NCBI GenBank assembly: GCA_000934385.1
Contig: KN880441.1
Span: 124,001 to 188,000, forward strand
DNA from: Cylindrobasidium torrendii FP15055 ss-10
Taxonomy: Eukaryota > Basidiomycota > Agaricomycetes > Agaricales > Physalacriaceae
Direction: 5' to 3'
Length of the DNA stretch: 64,000 bases
The translations under genes and the position numbers were made by a program. The notes under the pieces were generated by a model. It was not told the DNA's origin. It worked only from the letters and a program-made list of their open reading frames with translations, and did no database searches. Below, in pieces: positions 1 through 11,900 of this stretch (positions are counted from its first letter, which is position 1; every line of letters starts with the position of its first letter).

Positions 1-145
1 CAAGATGTCGGAATGCCCATACCGCTGCTCGAATTCAAAAATCTGCGCACGAATGATGTTTCGACAATGGCCGACTCCACAGCAGCACTGCTTGTAGACA
101 CATATCACCCTCGCTGTGTGCCATGGTTCGCATCTCCGTGCTCAC

Positions 146-153
146 TATATAAG
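146..153 (+). promoter_or_regulatory. TATA box of the CE3-like esterase gene
   Basis: TATATAAG lies 54 nt upstream of the proposed ATG at 200, a usual distance for a short fungal leader. It supports that start over further-upstream ATGs. Confidence 0.6.
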
Positions 154-199
154 TGCTTTGAAATGGTTGAATCCCAATTAGACACGACACACTCACGAC

Positions 200-1006
200 A
201 TGTTCTTCTCCAGCTCCTTTGTCACGCTCGCGTTCGCGCTCAATGCTTACGCCTTTACTGGAAAGACTGCCAGGATCATGCCTCTGGGAGGTATGTGCTC
301 CTTGTCGATGCTGTCGGTATATGCTCAAGCCAGCACCAACCTCAGCGTCCATCACGTATGGCACCGGCAGCACTAACGAGAATGGCTACCGTAAGACGCT
401 GTACAACAACCTTGTCGCCGATGGCAACACTGTGAACATGGTCGGTACACGCCAGGGTGGCGACTTCGCGGACACCGACAATGAAGGCTGGCCAGGGTAT
501 ATCATTGACCAGGTCCGTAATATGGCAATAGCGACAGTACGATGGCACTGACAACACGATTCCAGGTCCTTGGGAAAGCGCAGGAATCCATGCCACTAAA
601 CCGCCCCAACCTTGTGACACTCCTCGTCGGCACAAACGACATGGTGCAGAACAAGGCAGACGGTGCCCTCGACCGGCTCGGTGGTCTCATCGACTATGTT
701 CTGGACTATGAGCCAACATTGACCACCGTCCTCGTTTCATCTTTACCGCCCAACGGCGACGCAGACAGCAACTCTAGGATTGATACCTACAACGCCGGTA
801 TTCCTGGCGTCGTCCAGGCGCGCGTCGATGCAGGGCGTTCTGTTATCTTCGTCGACTCTCACGCAGTTATTGCTGTCGGCGACCTAGTCGATGGAACTCA
901 CCCAAATGATGCTGGATACGAACGCATTGCCAAGGTCTTTTATGATGGTATTGTCGAGGCTGAAGCGAAGGGATGGCTCTGGGATGTCGACGGTCCTGCT
1001 CCTTAA
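200..1006 (+). CDS. Secreted SGNH-fold esterase, CE3-like (probable acetylxylan esterase)
   Basis: Three exons (200-290, 346-512, 566-1006) encode 232 residues; introns are 55 and 53 nt and the spliced length is in frame. A short hydrophobic N-terminus ending near NAYA looks like a signal peptide. All SGNH blocks are present: IMPLGASITYG with the nucleophile Ser (GDS reads GAS here), the block-II-like region DNEGWPGY, LLVGTND, and DGTHPNDAGY with the catalytic Asp and His. The order and spacing match carbohydrate esterase family 3, which removes acetyl groups from xylan outside the cell. Family assignment is by motif. A generic SGNH lipase or esterase remains possible, and the true substrate cannot be read from the sequence. 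Confidence 0.85.
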
Positions 1007-2059
1007 TTAGCACGCTAATTTCTACACTTGGAATGGGATGCCGCTTTGTTCTGCGTCGTGCAGACGGTCGATCCACGCTCTTTGAGGATAGTCCGTTAGT
1101 ACTGGTACTTGGTCTCGGCTACTAAAGCCTACTTGTAACTAACACTGTTACACCTCAGGACAGGCGTCTAAGCAGAGGTGGCAAGTGTCTTTTTTCTTCT
1201 CCAAGATGTTGAGTTAGGGTCCCCTCGATACACGCGAACGGGGTGTGACGACAACCTCGAGCGGGGCCATGTCTGTGGTGTGTGGGTTTGAGGCCTAGTG
1301 CGTAGTGAGAATGTACCAAGTAGACGCCCACGCTAATGTGCATGCTCGGAGGGCATTGGCTGCCGGCAAGTATTGGCGAAGATCAAAGATCCATTCGATA
1401 ACGGGTTCGTCCATCTCAGTCCAGGATACAAGTTCCCTTATGCCTTTACGTCCTCTGAGCCCGGAGGATTAATGTGGTTCGTTCACAACCGGTGTGTACC
1501 CAAGAGGCATGTTAGGAGCACCGATAATAGTCCATTATTGGTACGGTGTCAGTACTTCCAAAACACCCTATCAAACAATCGCAGTCCTGAAAATGAAAGA
1601 TGGAGGATTACACAGCATACCGAGAGTTACTTGCTGGAGCGGATTGCCAGAGCCCGCAGTACGTACGGTCCAACTTGACGCTCAGAAGAATAATGAGTAG
1701 CTCAAAGTGTGCTTGCAGTAGCTTACTTCGTCACGGATCTCTGTATGTGTCCCGAGCTGATAATATCACCGAGATGAAGATAGACCAATTCGAGCATGCT
1801 CCAACTCCCGAGATGCAACAATTATTGCCAGCGCGTCAATCATACCACGGGGCATTGTACAGCACATGAATCAGAATATTGGACGGCTCGGTGGTTTACA
1901 TGCTCGGAGATGTGTGTGCGACATGCATACCCTAGAGGGCATGTGAGTTTTAATCCGGGACAGGGATCGCGTAGATGGGTTGGCTGGGGCAAATCGTACA
2001 CTGAAAAAATATGATACAGTCCACCAGCAATCTGTACATACATTCCCTTCGTCGGGGAT
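1007..2059. other. Intergenic, nothing recognised
   Basis: It holds the 3' regions of the convergent CE3 and NAC beta genes. Short open frames occur on both strands, but none shows splice-linked coding or a known motif. Confidence 0.5.
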
Positions 2060-2667
2060 CTAGTCCAATTTGGCGTCCGCAGAGTCAAAGTTCTCGACTA
2101 GGTCAGGGACATCATCATCATCATCGTCTTCAGCTGCGCCTGCTGGTGCTGCGCCGCCTTGGGGCTGTTGAATAGCTTGGTAGCTTTCCGCAAGCTTGCG
2201 AAGAGATGCAAGCGAATCGGGGCCGAGCTGGTTAAGGATACCGGGGACAAGCTCGGTAAGGTCCTTTTGGTGTCCGGCGCCGTAGATCGCAAAGGTGTTG
2301 GCGGAGATGGCGGCGTGAACTAATCGAGGGAAAAGGCGGATCAGATGCGATCCAGCGCAAATCGGGAGGCAACGCACCCTTTGGTGCAGTGAAATGCAGC
2401 ACATTTCCATCCTCCTGGAACATGTTGACCTCCTCAACGCCGGCGATGGGCTGCACGTTAAGCTTCTTGAGGGCGGCCTGAAGCTTTTTATCGTCCTGCT
2501 GCGATACTGGCTTGGCGCGCTTCGGCTGCTTGCGCCGGGGTGTTCCCTTGCCGCCTAGTCGGGGACCGCTTTGAGTCGCGCCACAACGCGCCCAACGGCT
2601 CAAAAAACGCACCGAGCCTGTTTGCCGCCGCGGCAGCCTGCAACTTTGCCAACTTCGCTGGATCCAT
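2060..2667 (-). CDS. EGD1: Nascent polypeptide-associated complex subunit beta
   Basis: Three exons on the minus strand (2667-2613, 2554-2378, 2319-2060) with two 58-nt introns give 163 residues. The N-terminus [17 protein letters not shown] is followed across intron 1 by the ribosome-binding motif GGKGTPRRK. The NAC domain follows ([17 protein letters not shown], then [10 protein letters not shown]). The C-terminus carries [17 protein letters not shown] and an acidic tail with six consecutive Asp ending [17 protein letters not shown] beta pairs with NAC alpha at the ribosome exit tunnel and shields emerging chains. Length and every motif fit the family. It is divergent from the acetyltransferase gene, with starts about 160 nt apart. 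Confidence 0.97.
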
Positions 2668-2825
2668 GCCTGCCCTTCAAAATTTTTGGGTCTGTGTAGT
2701 GAGGGCGCGTTTGAAGATAGATTAGAGTTTGCCGCGTTGATCCCGGTTATGGTAAGCATGTGTCAACATCCCGTTTGATGGCAACCAGACTCCGTCCCAA
2801 TCTGTCAAAGCCATCTCTCCCCATC
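2668..2825. promoter_or_regulatory. Short divergent promoter between NAC beta and the GNAT gene
   Basis: Only about 158 nt separate the two start codons, which face away from each other, so both core promoters must overlap here or run into the genes. No clear TATA box is seen, as is common for a housekeeping gene such as NAC beta. Using an in-frame upstream ATG for the acetyltransferase (2760 or 2778) would shorten the gap further. Confidence 0.45.
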
Positions 2826-3423
2826 ATGTACGCTGCAACGACGCGTCCCGCGACCCCCGACGATATTCCCACTATCCTAAGCTTCATAATTGAGCTTGCT
2901 GTATATGAAAAGGAGCGTGACAAGGCACTGGCCACGCCTGAATCAATGCACAAGGCCCTCTTCGAAGACGGTCATGTCGCCAATGCGTTCATCGCGGAGG
3001 CCGACAACAAACCAGTCGGCTTCGCCCTTTACTTTTATAACTTTTCGACCTGGATTGGAAAGAAGGGCATTTATGTAAGTGGATTGCTTTGGGAAGCAAT
3101 CTGCTGAATCGAGGTCCTTCCCAGCTCGAAGATCTATATGTTACACCGTCCGCACGGAATCTGGGCGTCGGGAAAGCGCTTTTCCGAGCTCTTGCTAAAG
3201 TTGCCATTGAAGAGGACTGCGGTCGCATAGACTGGAGCGTCTTGAAGGTTTGTTACACTCGTACGTCTTCTGCTACAGTGATATCCTTATGCCCTTCCAG
3301 TGGAACACCCCTTCAATCGGATTCTACGAGTCTTCATTGGGCGCGATACGTCAAGAAGAGTGGGTGGGTATGAGGCTGGAGGGCGCGGAGGCCTTCGAGA
3401 GACTGAAGTCACTCGGAGCGTGA
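2826..3423 (+). CDS. GNAT-family N-acetyltransferase, diamine/polyamine (SSAT) type
   Basis: Three exons (2826-3074, 3125-3247, 3301-3423) encode 164 residues; introns are 50 and 53 nt. The order is N-terminal TRPATPDDIPTILSFI, YEKERDKALATPE, FALYFYNFSTWIGKKGIY, LEDLYVTPSARNLGVGKALF (acetyl-CoA-binding Q/RxxGxG/A-type loop), then DWSVLKWNTPSIGFYESLGA and EEWVGMRLEG. The LEDLYV and DWSVL-WN-PSI-FY blocks are typical of spermidine/spermine and thialysine acetyltransferases, which acetylate small amines using acetyl-CoA. I chose the ATG at 2826 because homology begins there. The gene's own substrate is inference. Confidence 0.88.
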
Positions 3424-4225
3424 GGTCGTAAGCGAAATGAATCCAGTGTATTTTCTACTACAGTACTCGTCAAAACCGCCGCTTTCATGTTCTGTCGGAG
3501 AGCGAAAAAAATCGAACTCATAAACCACATGTATTATGGCTGGCGTTTATATACGACTCGCCTTTCGAACGGTTGCAAGTGCAACCGTAGACTAATATGG
3601 AGCATGAGGCAGGCAAAAGCCGGTCACAAGGAAATATATAACATTGCCGGGCCAACAATTATGCAATTGAATTGTGATTCTTGTACCAAGGTTGAATCAA
3701 TTGGGAACCTTTAACAGAATTCCCACGGGGTTGATGCCAGTGGCGCCACAACTTTCTCGACATTGACGCATGTAGGGGTGCTTTTTAACAGCTAAACGTT
3801 CTTGAGTGAGCCCAATAGGTCTGTTCGAGTTGCTTTATGCCGTGAAAGAGTCACGTTCGTGGGGTATGTTCGAAAGAACAGGCCGGTCTTGATACATTGT
3901 TTCATGGCTACTCGATTGCATGAAAAATATACGACACGCCCAATGCTCCCATCTGAACTGACGATTTACACCCATACCATGCGCTTGTCGAAGTGTTCAA
4001 CGCCTCCCACTGGGTCGTTGTGTTAACCAAATTTAGCTTAGGGTTGGCATGGTTGACGTTTTCGCCCAGCATGTTACAGCAGATCTTATCGTGTACTAGA
4101 TTGTGTAGGTTGTGGTAGGTTATGTCGTGGTATAAACTACGTATTAGTTGCTTGCGGCCATTTATGAGAATAAGCATCGTCCTTGCCCACGTATTCCCAC
4201 CGCCCGATGCGGATGCGCCTCGTCG
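3424..4225. other. Intergenic, nothing recognised
   Basis: About 800 nt between the 3' ends of the acetyltransferase (+) and F-box (-) genes. It is rather AT-rich, with no coding pattern, RNA gene or repeat that I can support. Confidence 0.5.
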
Positions 4226-5231
4226 TTATTGTCGAAACCCAACAATGGCGCGTATGAGCCTCATATTTGGGCTACCAGAGCCAGCGCCTATGGGGATCTG
4301 CTCGCGTGACGCCTCGATCAGGAAGGGCAAGGACAATGGCAGGAACGACAACGTACCTCCCGCCCTTGCGATTTCCATCCGTCTTGCGTCGACAATCGCT
4401 TCAGCGTCCGTCCACGAAGAATGATTCCCTCGTACGAGTGCCTCCCAATCCAGTGTTATCACGTCTGGGTACGGTTGGAACACGATGCGAAAATCCTCCG
4501 TGCGTATAGTATCGACATGGTCGTCCGCAAGGACCGACGCAACGCGTAGCGCAACACACTGGCTTGTCAGTGACAGTAGATACTGCTGCGGAAGGTTCTC
4601 GTGAACAACAATTCCGAGTCGATAGAGCCGGGGAAGGATATGGAGCGGAAGAGGAGGTTGTGTGTCTGTGTCCGCCTCCCAAAAGACTAAATCCAAGGTC
4701 TCGAGGCGGCTGCAGATATTTTGCTGAACCATTGGATCGTTGGCTACGTCCTGGAAGAATTGAACGGGGACACTGAGACTCCGAAGTGGAAGGGATGATA
4801 TGAGTGGCGCCAGAGGAAAAGGGGGACCAGTGTCTTCGGTCCAAAAATCGACCCATAGCGCCAACCCGTCAACGTTTGGGCACGCTGATAAAATTTGCGC
4901 CGCCGTCGAAGGCTTTACGGATACCGTCAAGCACAACTTACGCACGCTCTGTGCAATAAATGCTGGCGGCAAGGTCTTCATTGTCTTGAGGAAGAGAAAT
5001 ACATCGCGACCACCCAAAGTTATGACTTCGTAGATAAAGGGGTGTATCCTGACACATCTTTAATACGACATGGTCAAAATCGACATCGCAGACTCGCCAA
5101 AGTTTTATTTTCTTGCAAACCAAAACTAGGTCCAACGCGGTGTGAAGATCAAGGCGTGCCGCAATCTCGAGAATTTCGCGTTGTAGCTCGACTGGAAGAT
5201 TCTGAAGAGGAAAGTGGGTGGTGGAAGACAT
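4226..5231 (-). CDS. F-box domain protein with a predicted GC-AG intron
   Basis: Two exons on the minus strand (5231-5098, 5048-4226) encode 318 residues. The N-terminal F-box reads LPVELQREILEIAARLD and continues LVLVCKKIKLW. The rest is a leucine-rich, LRR-like C-terminus common in basidiomycete F-box proteins. F-box proteins recruit substrates to SCF ubiquitin ligases by binding Skp1; the target is unknown. No GT donor keeps the frame. A GC donor (GCGAGT) with a CAG acceptor removes 49 nt and restores KIKLW-IHPFIYEVITLGG, which fits this family. A TATA box 47 nt upstream (5278-5285) supports the start at 5231. The alternative is a one-base sequence error near 5050-5097. Confidence 0.75.
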
Positions 5232-5277
5232 AAGCTCGAGGGGGAGAAACAGAAAGCCACGCCGAGGCACTTTGTGC

Positions 5278-5285
5278 TTATATAC
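5278..5285 (-). promoter_or_regulatory. TATA box of the F-box gene
   Basis: On the minus strand this reads TATATAAG, 47 nt before the chosen ATG. It argues against starting at the longer open frame that extends to 5366, since that would place the TATA box inside the coding sequence. Confidence 0.5.
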
Positions 5286-6761
5286 AATAGCACAATTGCC
5301 CGTTAGGTATCGGAGCGGATAGAAAACAGAAGGTAATTGAAATATGCGGAAGGGGTAAAATGGCACACGTTGCGATTCCGGCAGGGCGGTATCTTTATAT
5401 ATCCTTCACATCGGGCGCTGCCTCATAAGTAGATAGTGAGCCTCGTACGTACGAACGGATTTCTCGATCTCGCTACCGAACTGAATGGCGCCCCTCTCGA
5501 CGCGTTGTTGAGTGTCCAATATCAGGAGCGCGCCAACGACGCGATCAGGGGGGCCCAAAAAACACAAAGCAGAGTACAAAGCACTAGTTTGTAGTGCCAC
5601 TGAACTGAAGCGCGCGGTTACTGCAATGTGTATCGATGATCAGAGCGCATTCCATCAGGTTCATTGAGTGCAGCCCAATGACTGAAGGAGTGCCTGCCAT
5701 AATTCCTTTAAATTACTGTGTGAGTGGGTGAACGTCCACCGCAAAGAATAAGAAAACGGGCTTTAAATAACGGCCATCTGGGGCCTCCACAAACACCCTG
5801 GTGCAAAGGGCTTCCTATATAAAGCTCGCAGTATTGCGTGAAGTGAAAGTTGTATACGAGGAGCTTCTAAGGACCGAAGTCCCCTCCGTCGAAGCCTCCG
5901 CCGTATTGGAGGGTTGCTTGGCAGTGCCACTTATCCCCTCGGGAACGCACAGGCCATTTCGCTGTAACTTCATAGCAAAGGCTGGAGCGTATAGACGTCA
6001 TCCAGGAATACTGAAAGCGATGTAACGTCGACGTCGAGGGCACGACAAGGGCAGTCTCGGCGTGTCGGGGTGGAGGAGTTACACGCGGACGTGGCCTTCG
6101 AGGGCAGCCCTTTGACATATACAATAAATGAGGTTGGCCATCGGATGAGCGGAGGAACTATGTGAATTGATCGAGAGATCTCTCGCCTGTTTATGGGAAG
6201 CGCCGCCCCATACTTGCCTGACACAAAGCAAAGGCTGAATACCATCGAACAATCGATAGTGGGGCTGGCTGGGATGTGTGTGTCTATCACGTCGATAATC
6301 TATCCGAGGGAGCCAAGTTGGGATAAACCCGGCTATCAACCTTGCTTCACGGACTTATGCTGCTCGCATGTCGAATGGTCGACAACCGTGGTTACCTGGC
6401 AGCACCGCAAAGGGCGGATGAGTAGGTCAAAATCGTCGTAGGAATGTCGCAGGATAACATGAGGATACTGGCCGCGGGCTCGAAAAATGTGAGGCGTGCT
6501 CGATAAAACACTGTAAATCAGGGAAATGAATCCAGTACCGCATTGCTCACGCGGATGACGGCCAGTAACGCGTGGAGAGTGTCGGAGCAGTGACTGGGGC
6601 TAATGTTGTTGAGGAAAATTAGAATGAAGAGGTAACATGACAAGGATATGTTGGCCGTCAGTGACAAGGAATGTGGCGCGGACCAGGTTTCGATTGATCG
6701 GGCCAGTCGAGCCGAACTAGCCCGGCCAATCTTCCGAGTTTGGGCGTGTGTTCTAACCACC
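5286..6761. other. Intergenic, about 1.5 kb without a recognised gene
   Basis: Divergent upstream regions of the F-box gene (-) and the formyltransferase (+). Several short open frames exist on both strands. None has a start, splice sites and a protein pattern together. Confidence 0.5.
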
Positions 6762-8167
6762 ATGTTAGCATTAGTCTCCCGTCTGCAGACGCGTCGCGGA
6801 CTGCGTTGTGCGCGCTGGTTTTCGTGCTCGACGCGGCGGGGAACAAAGTATGATGTTCTCTTTCTCGGACGGGACGAGTTCTCCTGCAGCATCTTTCAGG
6901 CTTTGTATGGAGCGGATGGTAATTGACTTCTTGTCCGAATTTCTCGCGATTCTGACTATAAAGGAAAGACGTTTGGAGAAGCGTACAGGTGTTTACTAAT
7001 CCTGAGCAAAGTATCAATCGTGGCGCGGAGCATTCAGTTTGTACTGGCTTACGCTTCTCTCGTCCGAGATGCCCGTTTACGCATTTCGTTCAGCACCTCT
7101 AAAAGCAGTGGCTCAATCTCTCGGCGTTCAAGTCACCGAGATTCCACGGTCCAAAGCGGATTTTAGGCAATGGAGGGTGCGTTCGCGTAGGCCTTAAATC
7201 TGGCCTTGGCTCAATCTAATTCTTCATGACAGCCTCCGGCATCATATCTTGAAGCCACTGAGCCGTCGAATCGAATCATCCTTACTGCCTCGTTTGGCCG
7301 TATCATTCCAGCTGCTGCGCTGGATCATTTCGACCCGGTACGACGCCTGAACGTACACGGCTCTGTTCTGCCTAAATACAGAGGGCCTGCACCTGTTCAA
7401 CATGCTATATTAAACGGAGACACGGAGACTGGGGTCACCGTGTCGACCATGTTGAAACCAAAGGAGGGTGTAGACACTGGTGAAATCTTGGCCTCGCGGC
7501 GAATGGTCGGTAAGCTGCTGGATTTATGAGCCCTCTCTCTGAGTTGTTAGACAGGCCCTTGCCGAGAACGCCGAGACTCCCCAGACTCTGGATTCCCTAG
7601 CGACTTTAGGCGGTCATTTACTTGTCAAAGTGCTGCGTGACATGCAGGCTGGACAGGTGAGCATGCTGCAGTCTTGTTCACGTTGTTAGCGTGCTCATCC
7701 TCCAGGCGAATCCAATACCACAGGCGGGAGAGTCGTCTCACGCACCTTTCATAACCGCAGAAGACGCAGCCGTTAACTTCAAGACGATGACGGCGCACGA
7801 GATTGTGCGCCGCCATCGCGCAGTGTCACATCAGGTACGTACAGCGAAACACCTTCACCCTCGCTCGCTCTTTTCTAATGAACATCGACTTTCTAAGCGT
7901 CCTCTGACCGCCCAGACTCTTGACGAGAGTACCGTCCAATTGCACGGTGTTTACGTACATCGTGAGAACCCTCGCCAGCTGCCTGACGAGGCGGGCGTTG
8001 CCATTCTATGGAAGCCCACCAAAACCGTTTACATTCGCTGCGCAGAGGGCACAGTCCTGGGTGTCCCAGAGATGAAGCCCAAGGGTAAACCTGTGTCATT
8101 TGCGCGGGAGTGGTGGAATGGAGTGGTCAACAAGGGTGTGCAGGATGGCAAATACCAATTCCCTTGA
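6762..8167 (+). CDS. FMT1: Mitochondrial methionyl-tRNA formyltransferase
   Basis: The N-terminus is an Arg-rich, Ser-rich presequence (MLALVSRLQTRRGLRCARWF) suited to mitochondrial import. The formyltransferase core follows: YDVLFLGRDEFSCSIFQALYG, TASFGRIIP, NVHGSVLPKYRGPAPVQHAIL, and TGVTVSTMLKPKEGVDTGEIL. These contain the catalytic Asn-His and Asp of the 10-formyl-THF transferase fold. The C-terminal domain has FITAEDAAVNFKTMTAHEI. The enzyme formylates Met-tRNA for organellar initiation. Clear introns are 6919-6968, 7177-7232, and one after each of RRM (about 7503), MQAGQ (about 7657) and SHQ (about 7834). One intron near 7011-7093 is ambiguous: either a very short 32-nt intron (7037-7068) keeping INRGAEHS, or an 83-nt intron (7011-7093) omitting it. 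Confidence 0.9.
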
Positions 8168-8929
8168 TTTATCCAAGTGATGAATCTTTTTACTTATTTC
8201 AATCGTTAATTCAACGTTTGTTCGGTTGGGCTAGTGTTTTCCTACCTCACTCTCCTGTAACAGACCATTGGTCTCCGCACAAAAAGACAATAATAACGAT
8301 TCACATGGACTCGTTAGCTGAAGTGCTGATAGGTGTGCTGTGTACAGGCATTACACACGCATTGCTTTCGTAGCCCACAAAGTTCATTTCTTGTCACGAC
8401 TTTGCGTCCTGCTTACATAAAAAATCCCATTGTCCTCTCCTGTGTGCCCTCCACGCGAAGCAACGATCGACACGACGGCCTTTGTTGGATCCACTCCTTG
8501 AATCATCGTGGACTCAGTGTTGCTCACAAGCGCCCACGGTTGACAACATCATATATATATTCGCTGTCGGTTGAACATCGTTGCAGTTGCCCGTCCCAAG
8601 GAAAACTGCCGGGGCCTAGCAGTACGGACCGTGGCTGAGTGCAGGAGTAAAGCGCGCGGCTGTGTCATCACAAAGTACACGAACCGTGGCCCGCGGGCCG
8701 GTTAATTTTCAATCAAACACAGAACAAGGCTGTCGATCGCTATGCTTGCCTCCGAACCACCGCGCAGTGCCTCGCAAAGCTGCCCCCAACCATTATCTTT
8801 TTCTACGGAAATGCTGTTGGGCCTGTTTCGGACAGCACCTAGCGTCTTGACTTGCTAAAACTCTCATCCCTTCCGATCACATCGAAACTGTGATTTGATG
8901 TGAAGTCAGGGCATATCAGGATTTCATGG
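8168..8929. other. Intergenic upstream of the PDR transporter
   Basis: 3' flank of the formyltransferase and 5' region of the ABC transporter. No gene is recognised. PDR promoters are often regulated by xenobiotic-responsive factors, but I could not identify a named element here. Confidence 0.5.
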
Positions 8930-8936
8930 TATAAAG
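8930..8936 (+). promoter_or_regulatory. TATA box of the PDR transporter gene
   Basis: TATAAAG, 66 nt upstream of the ATG at 8996, followed by a pyrimidine-rich leader (CTCTCCTTCTTCTTTCCCC) typical of highly expressed fungal genes. Confidence 0.6.
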
Positions 8937-8995
8937 CTCCAGCTGTGCGCTATCCTCTTAGCTCTCCTTCTTCTTTCCCCATCTATCGTTCAGCC

Positions 8996-11900
8996 ATGTC
9001 CAAGGCAGACGCGACGACACAGCCGGGTGTTGCGGTGGACTTTTTTGATCCTGGAGGCGTCGACAACCTCCGTAGGACACTGAGCCAGCAGTCGCATACT
9101 GCACACCGCGACTCGAACGCGACACTTGATGCTGGCTCTTTCAACATCGAGAACGTCCTGCAGGACTTACTTCGCAGGTGGAGCACATTCGACGGCGCAT
9201 TCAGATAATGGTTTGTTAATCGTTTGTACCACAGGCGAGATGACAAGGGGTTCAAGACCCGCTCCCTGGGTGTTGCATTCTCAGAACTTGCTGTTGTCGG
9301 ACTTGGCTCTTCGACCGCACACCAGCCAACTATTGCTTCAGTACTCGACCCTCGCAACCTCGTTCACGTTGTGCAGAATGTTCTCCATCCCCCAACGCGG
9401 ACTATTCTGGATGGATTCGAAGGCGTTGTGCGTCCAGGAGAAATGCTTCGTACGCGTGTTCACTATCATTCATGAGAAATTCGTTCATTTTCCCTTCAGT
9501 TGTTCTTGGACGGCCTGGCTCAGGCTGTTCTACGCTCCTCAAGACTCTCACCAACCAACGCGGGGAGTATCACGCAGTCCACGGAAATGTACGCTACGAC
9601 GCTCTGTCGAGTGCGCAGGTCGAAAGCCATTATAGAGGCGATGTGCAGTATTCTCCCGAGGACGATGTCCTTTTCCCATCTCTCACTGTCCAGAATACCG
9701 TCGAGTTTGCTGCGAAGACCAGGGCACCTCGCGACGCAGGCGGGATAGCGACGTCCACATCTGAATATGTCAAGACTGTCACCGATATTTTAATCACGGT
9801 ATTTGGCCTAAATCATGCGCGCGACACCCCGATTGGAAACGCCAGCATCCGTGGTGTGAGTGGCGGGGAGAAGAAGCGGGTAGCAATTTGCGAAGCGCTT
9901 GCTACTAGGAGCAGGATTGTGGCCTGGGACAAGTACGCGTCGTTGCAACAGCCAGGCTAATACTTTGCTAACACTCACCCTCCTTTAGCTCAACACGTGG
10001 TCTCGACGCATCGACGGCCCTGGAGTTTTCACAGGCGCTTCGGATAGCGACAAACATGCTCAACATGTCGACCATCGCCTCGCTGTACCAAGTTTCAGAG
10101 TCCATCTATCAGCAGTTCGACAAGGTCTGTGTTATTTACGCCGGCAAAATGGCCTATTATGGCCCAGCGCAAGATGCCAGGTGCGTTCTTCCTGCTAGAT
10201 AACGGATCCGTCCATTCTCATGTAACCAATCTAGGCAATATTTCATCGACCTAGGCTATGAACCAGCGCCGCGCCAGACCACAGCAGACTTCCTCACTGC
10301 GGTGACCGATCCACTGGCTCGTATCCCCCGCTCAGGCCATCTCAACCCACCACGTACCGCCGTCGAATTTTCCAAGCATTTCAAGGCGTCGCCAGAGGGC
10401 CACCAGAACGCGCAATCCGTCCAGGATTACTTCGCTGCACATACCCAGGACCATGCAGACAACTTCAAACAGAGTGCTCGAGCGGAGAAGTCGACGCTCA
10501 TTGGAAAGTCGACGTGAGTAGCTCACAATGCAATGTGCTCACCATTCTAACTATATGGCAGCCCGTACACACTGAGTCTCGCTTCTCAAGCGCGCGCCGT
10601 CATTATCCGGCGCGTTCAAATCGTTCGCGGTGACCTCCTCACTGTAATCTTCAACCTGGCAACCTTTGTTCTGATCGCCATCATCATTGGGACTCTATTC
10701 CTGCGGACAGAAGAAACGACCTCGGCGTTTTTCTCTCGTGGTGGTATACTGTTTTTGTGCGTTCATGCTCTCCTCTACTGATCGCTTGTGTATTGACCAC
10801 CACGGCATAGCGTCCTGCTCTTTGCGGTATTCCAAGGCATGAACGAAATTCCGGCGTTGTTCGCTCAACGTCTTGTTATCTCTCGACACCATCGAGCTGC
10901 CATGTATCACCCGTTCATCGAGGCGCTGGCACATACCATTGTGGACATCCCTATTTCCCTTGTCTCCATCATCCTCTTTGGTGTAATCGTTTACTTCCTC
11001 TGCCGTTTGCAGCAAACCGCGGGACAATTCTTGTATGTCTTCTGCATTGTAGTGGTGCCATGGCTTATCTTCTCCAGTATCTTCCTTGTCTACACATTCG
11101 TGTCACAGATGACCATGAAGGCGTGGTTCCGTGGAATCGCTGCTGCCTCAAAGAGCGACGCGACCGCACAGAGCGCAGCTGGAGTATCGGTTCTGGCACT
11201 CGGTCTTTTCACCGGTACACTCTACATCTCATCTGTCGCGACATCGTAGCTAACGCGTTGGCAGGATACACCACGCCCAAGCCGTCCATGAATGAGATCT
11301 TCAAGTGGATTACCGTCGTCAACGTTCGTCTTCCGAAACCTCTGGAGGATGGCTGCTTATTATGTCCACTTTAGCCGCTTAAGTATGCGTTCGAAGGACT
11401 GATGGGGAATGAGTTCCACACACTCGTCGCTCAGTGTACGCAAGTCATTCCTCAAGGACCTGGCTATGAAAACATCACCCTTGCCAATCAAGTATGCGCA
11501 ACAGTCGGCTCTATACCCGGACAATCGTTCGTCGATGGGTCCAGGTTCCTCGAGTTATCGTACCAATTCTCCTTCGACAATGTCTGGAAGGTATGTTTAC
11601 TACGTATCTTGTGTCGAAAGCTGTTCTCTTACCTCCATTAGAACTTCGGCTTGTTGTGGGTCTTTTGGGTAATCTACGGCTTCATCCAACTCCTCCTCTC
11701 CGAGTTCAACACAGGCGTCTCCGGCCAGTCCTCGACGTTGCTTTTCCGCCAGGGTGCACGTAGCCTAACCAAAGACACCTACGCAGACGAAGAATCCAAA
11801 GGAGACCTGGACGCATCTTCTGCTATCGAATACCCACCCTCGGCCACGGAGAAACGTGATGTCAAGTTCGACCAAAGCAATGTCTTCTCATGGGATCACA

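Noticed and set aside
1373..2014. Overlapping short plus-strand frames
   Set aside because: None has splice sites or composition typical of the neighbouring genes.
9500..9560. Loss of the Walker A lysine in NBD1 of the ABC transporter (GRPGSGCST)
   Set aside because: This Cys substitution is normal for fungal PDR transporters, so it is not evidence of decay.
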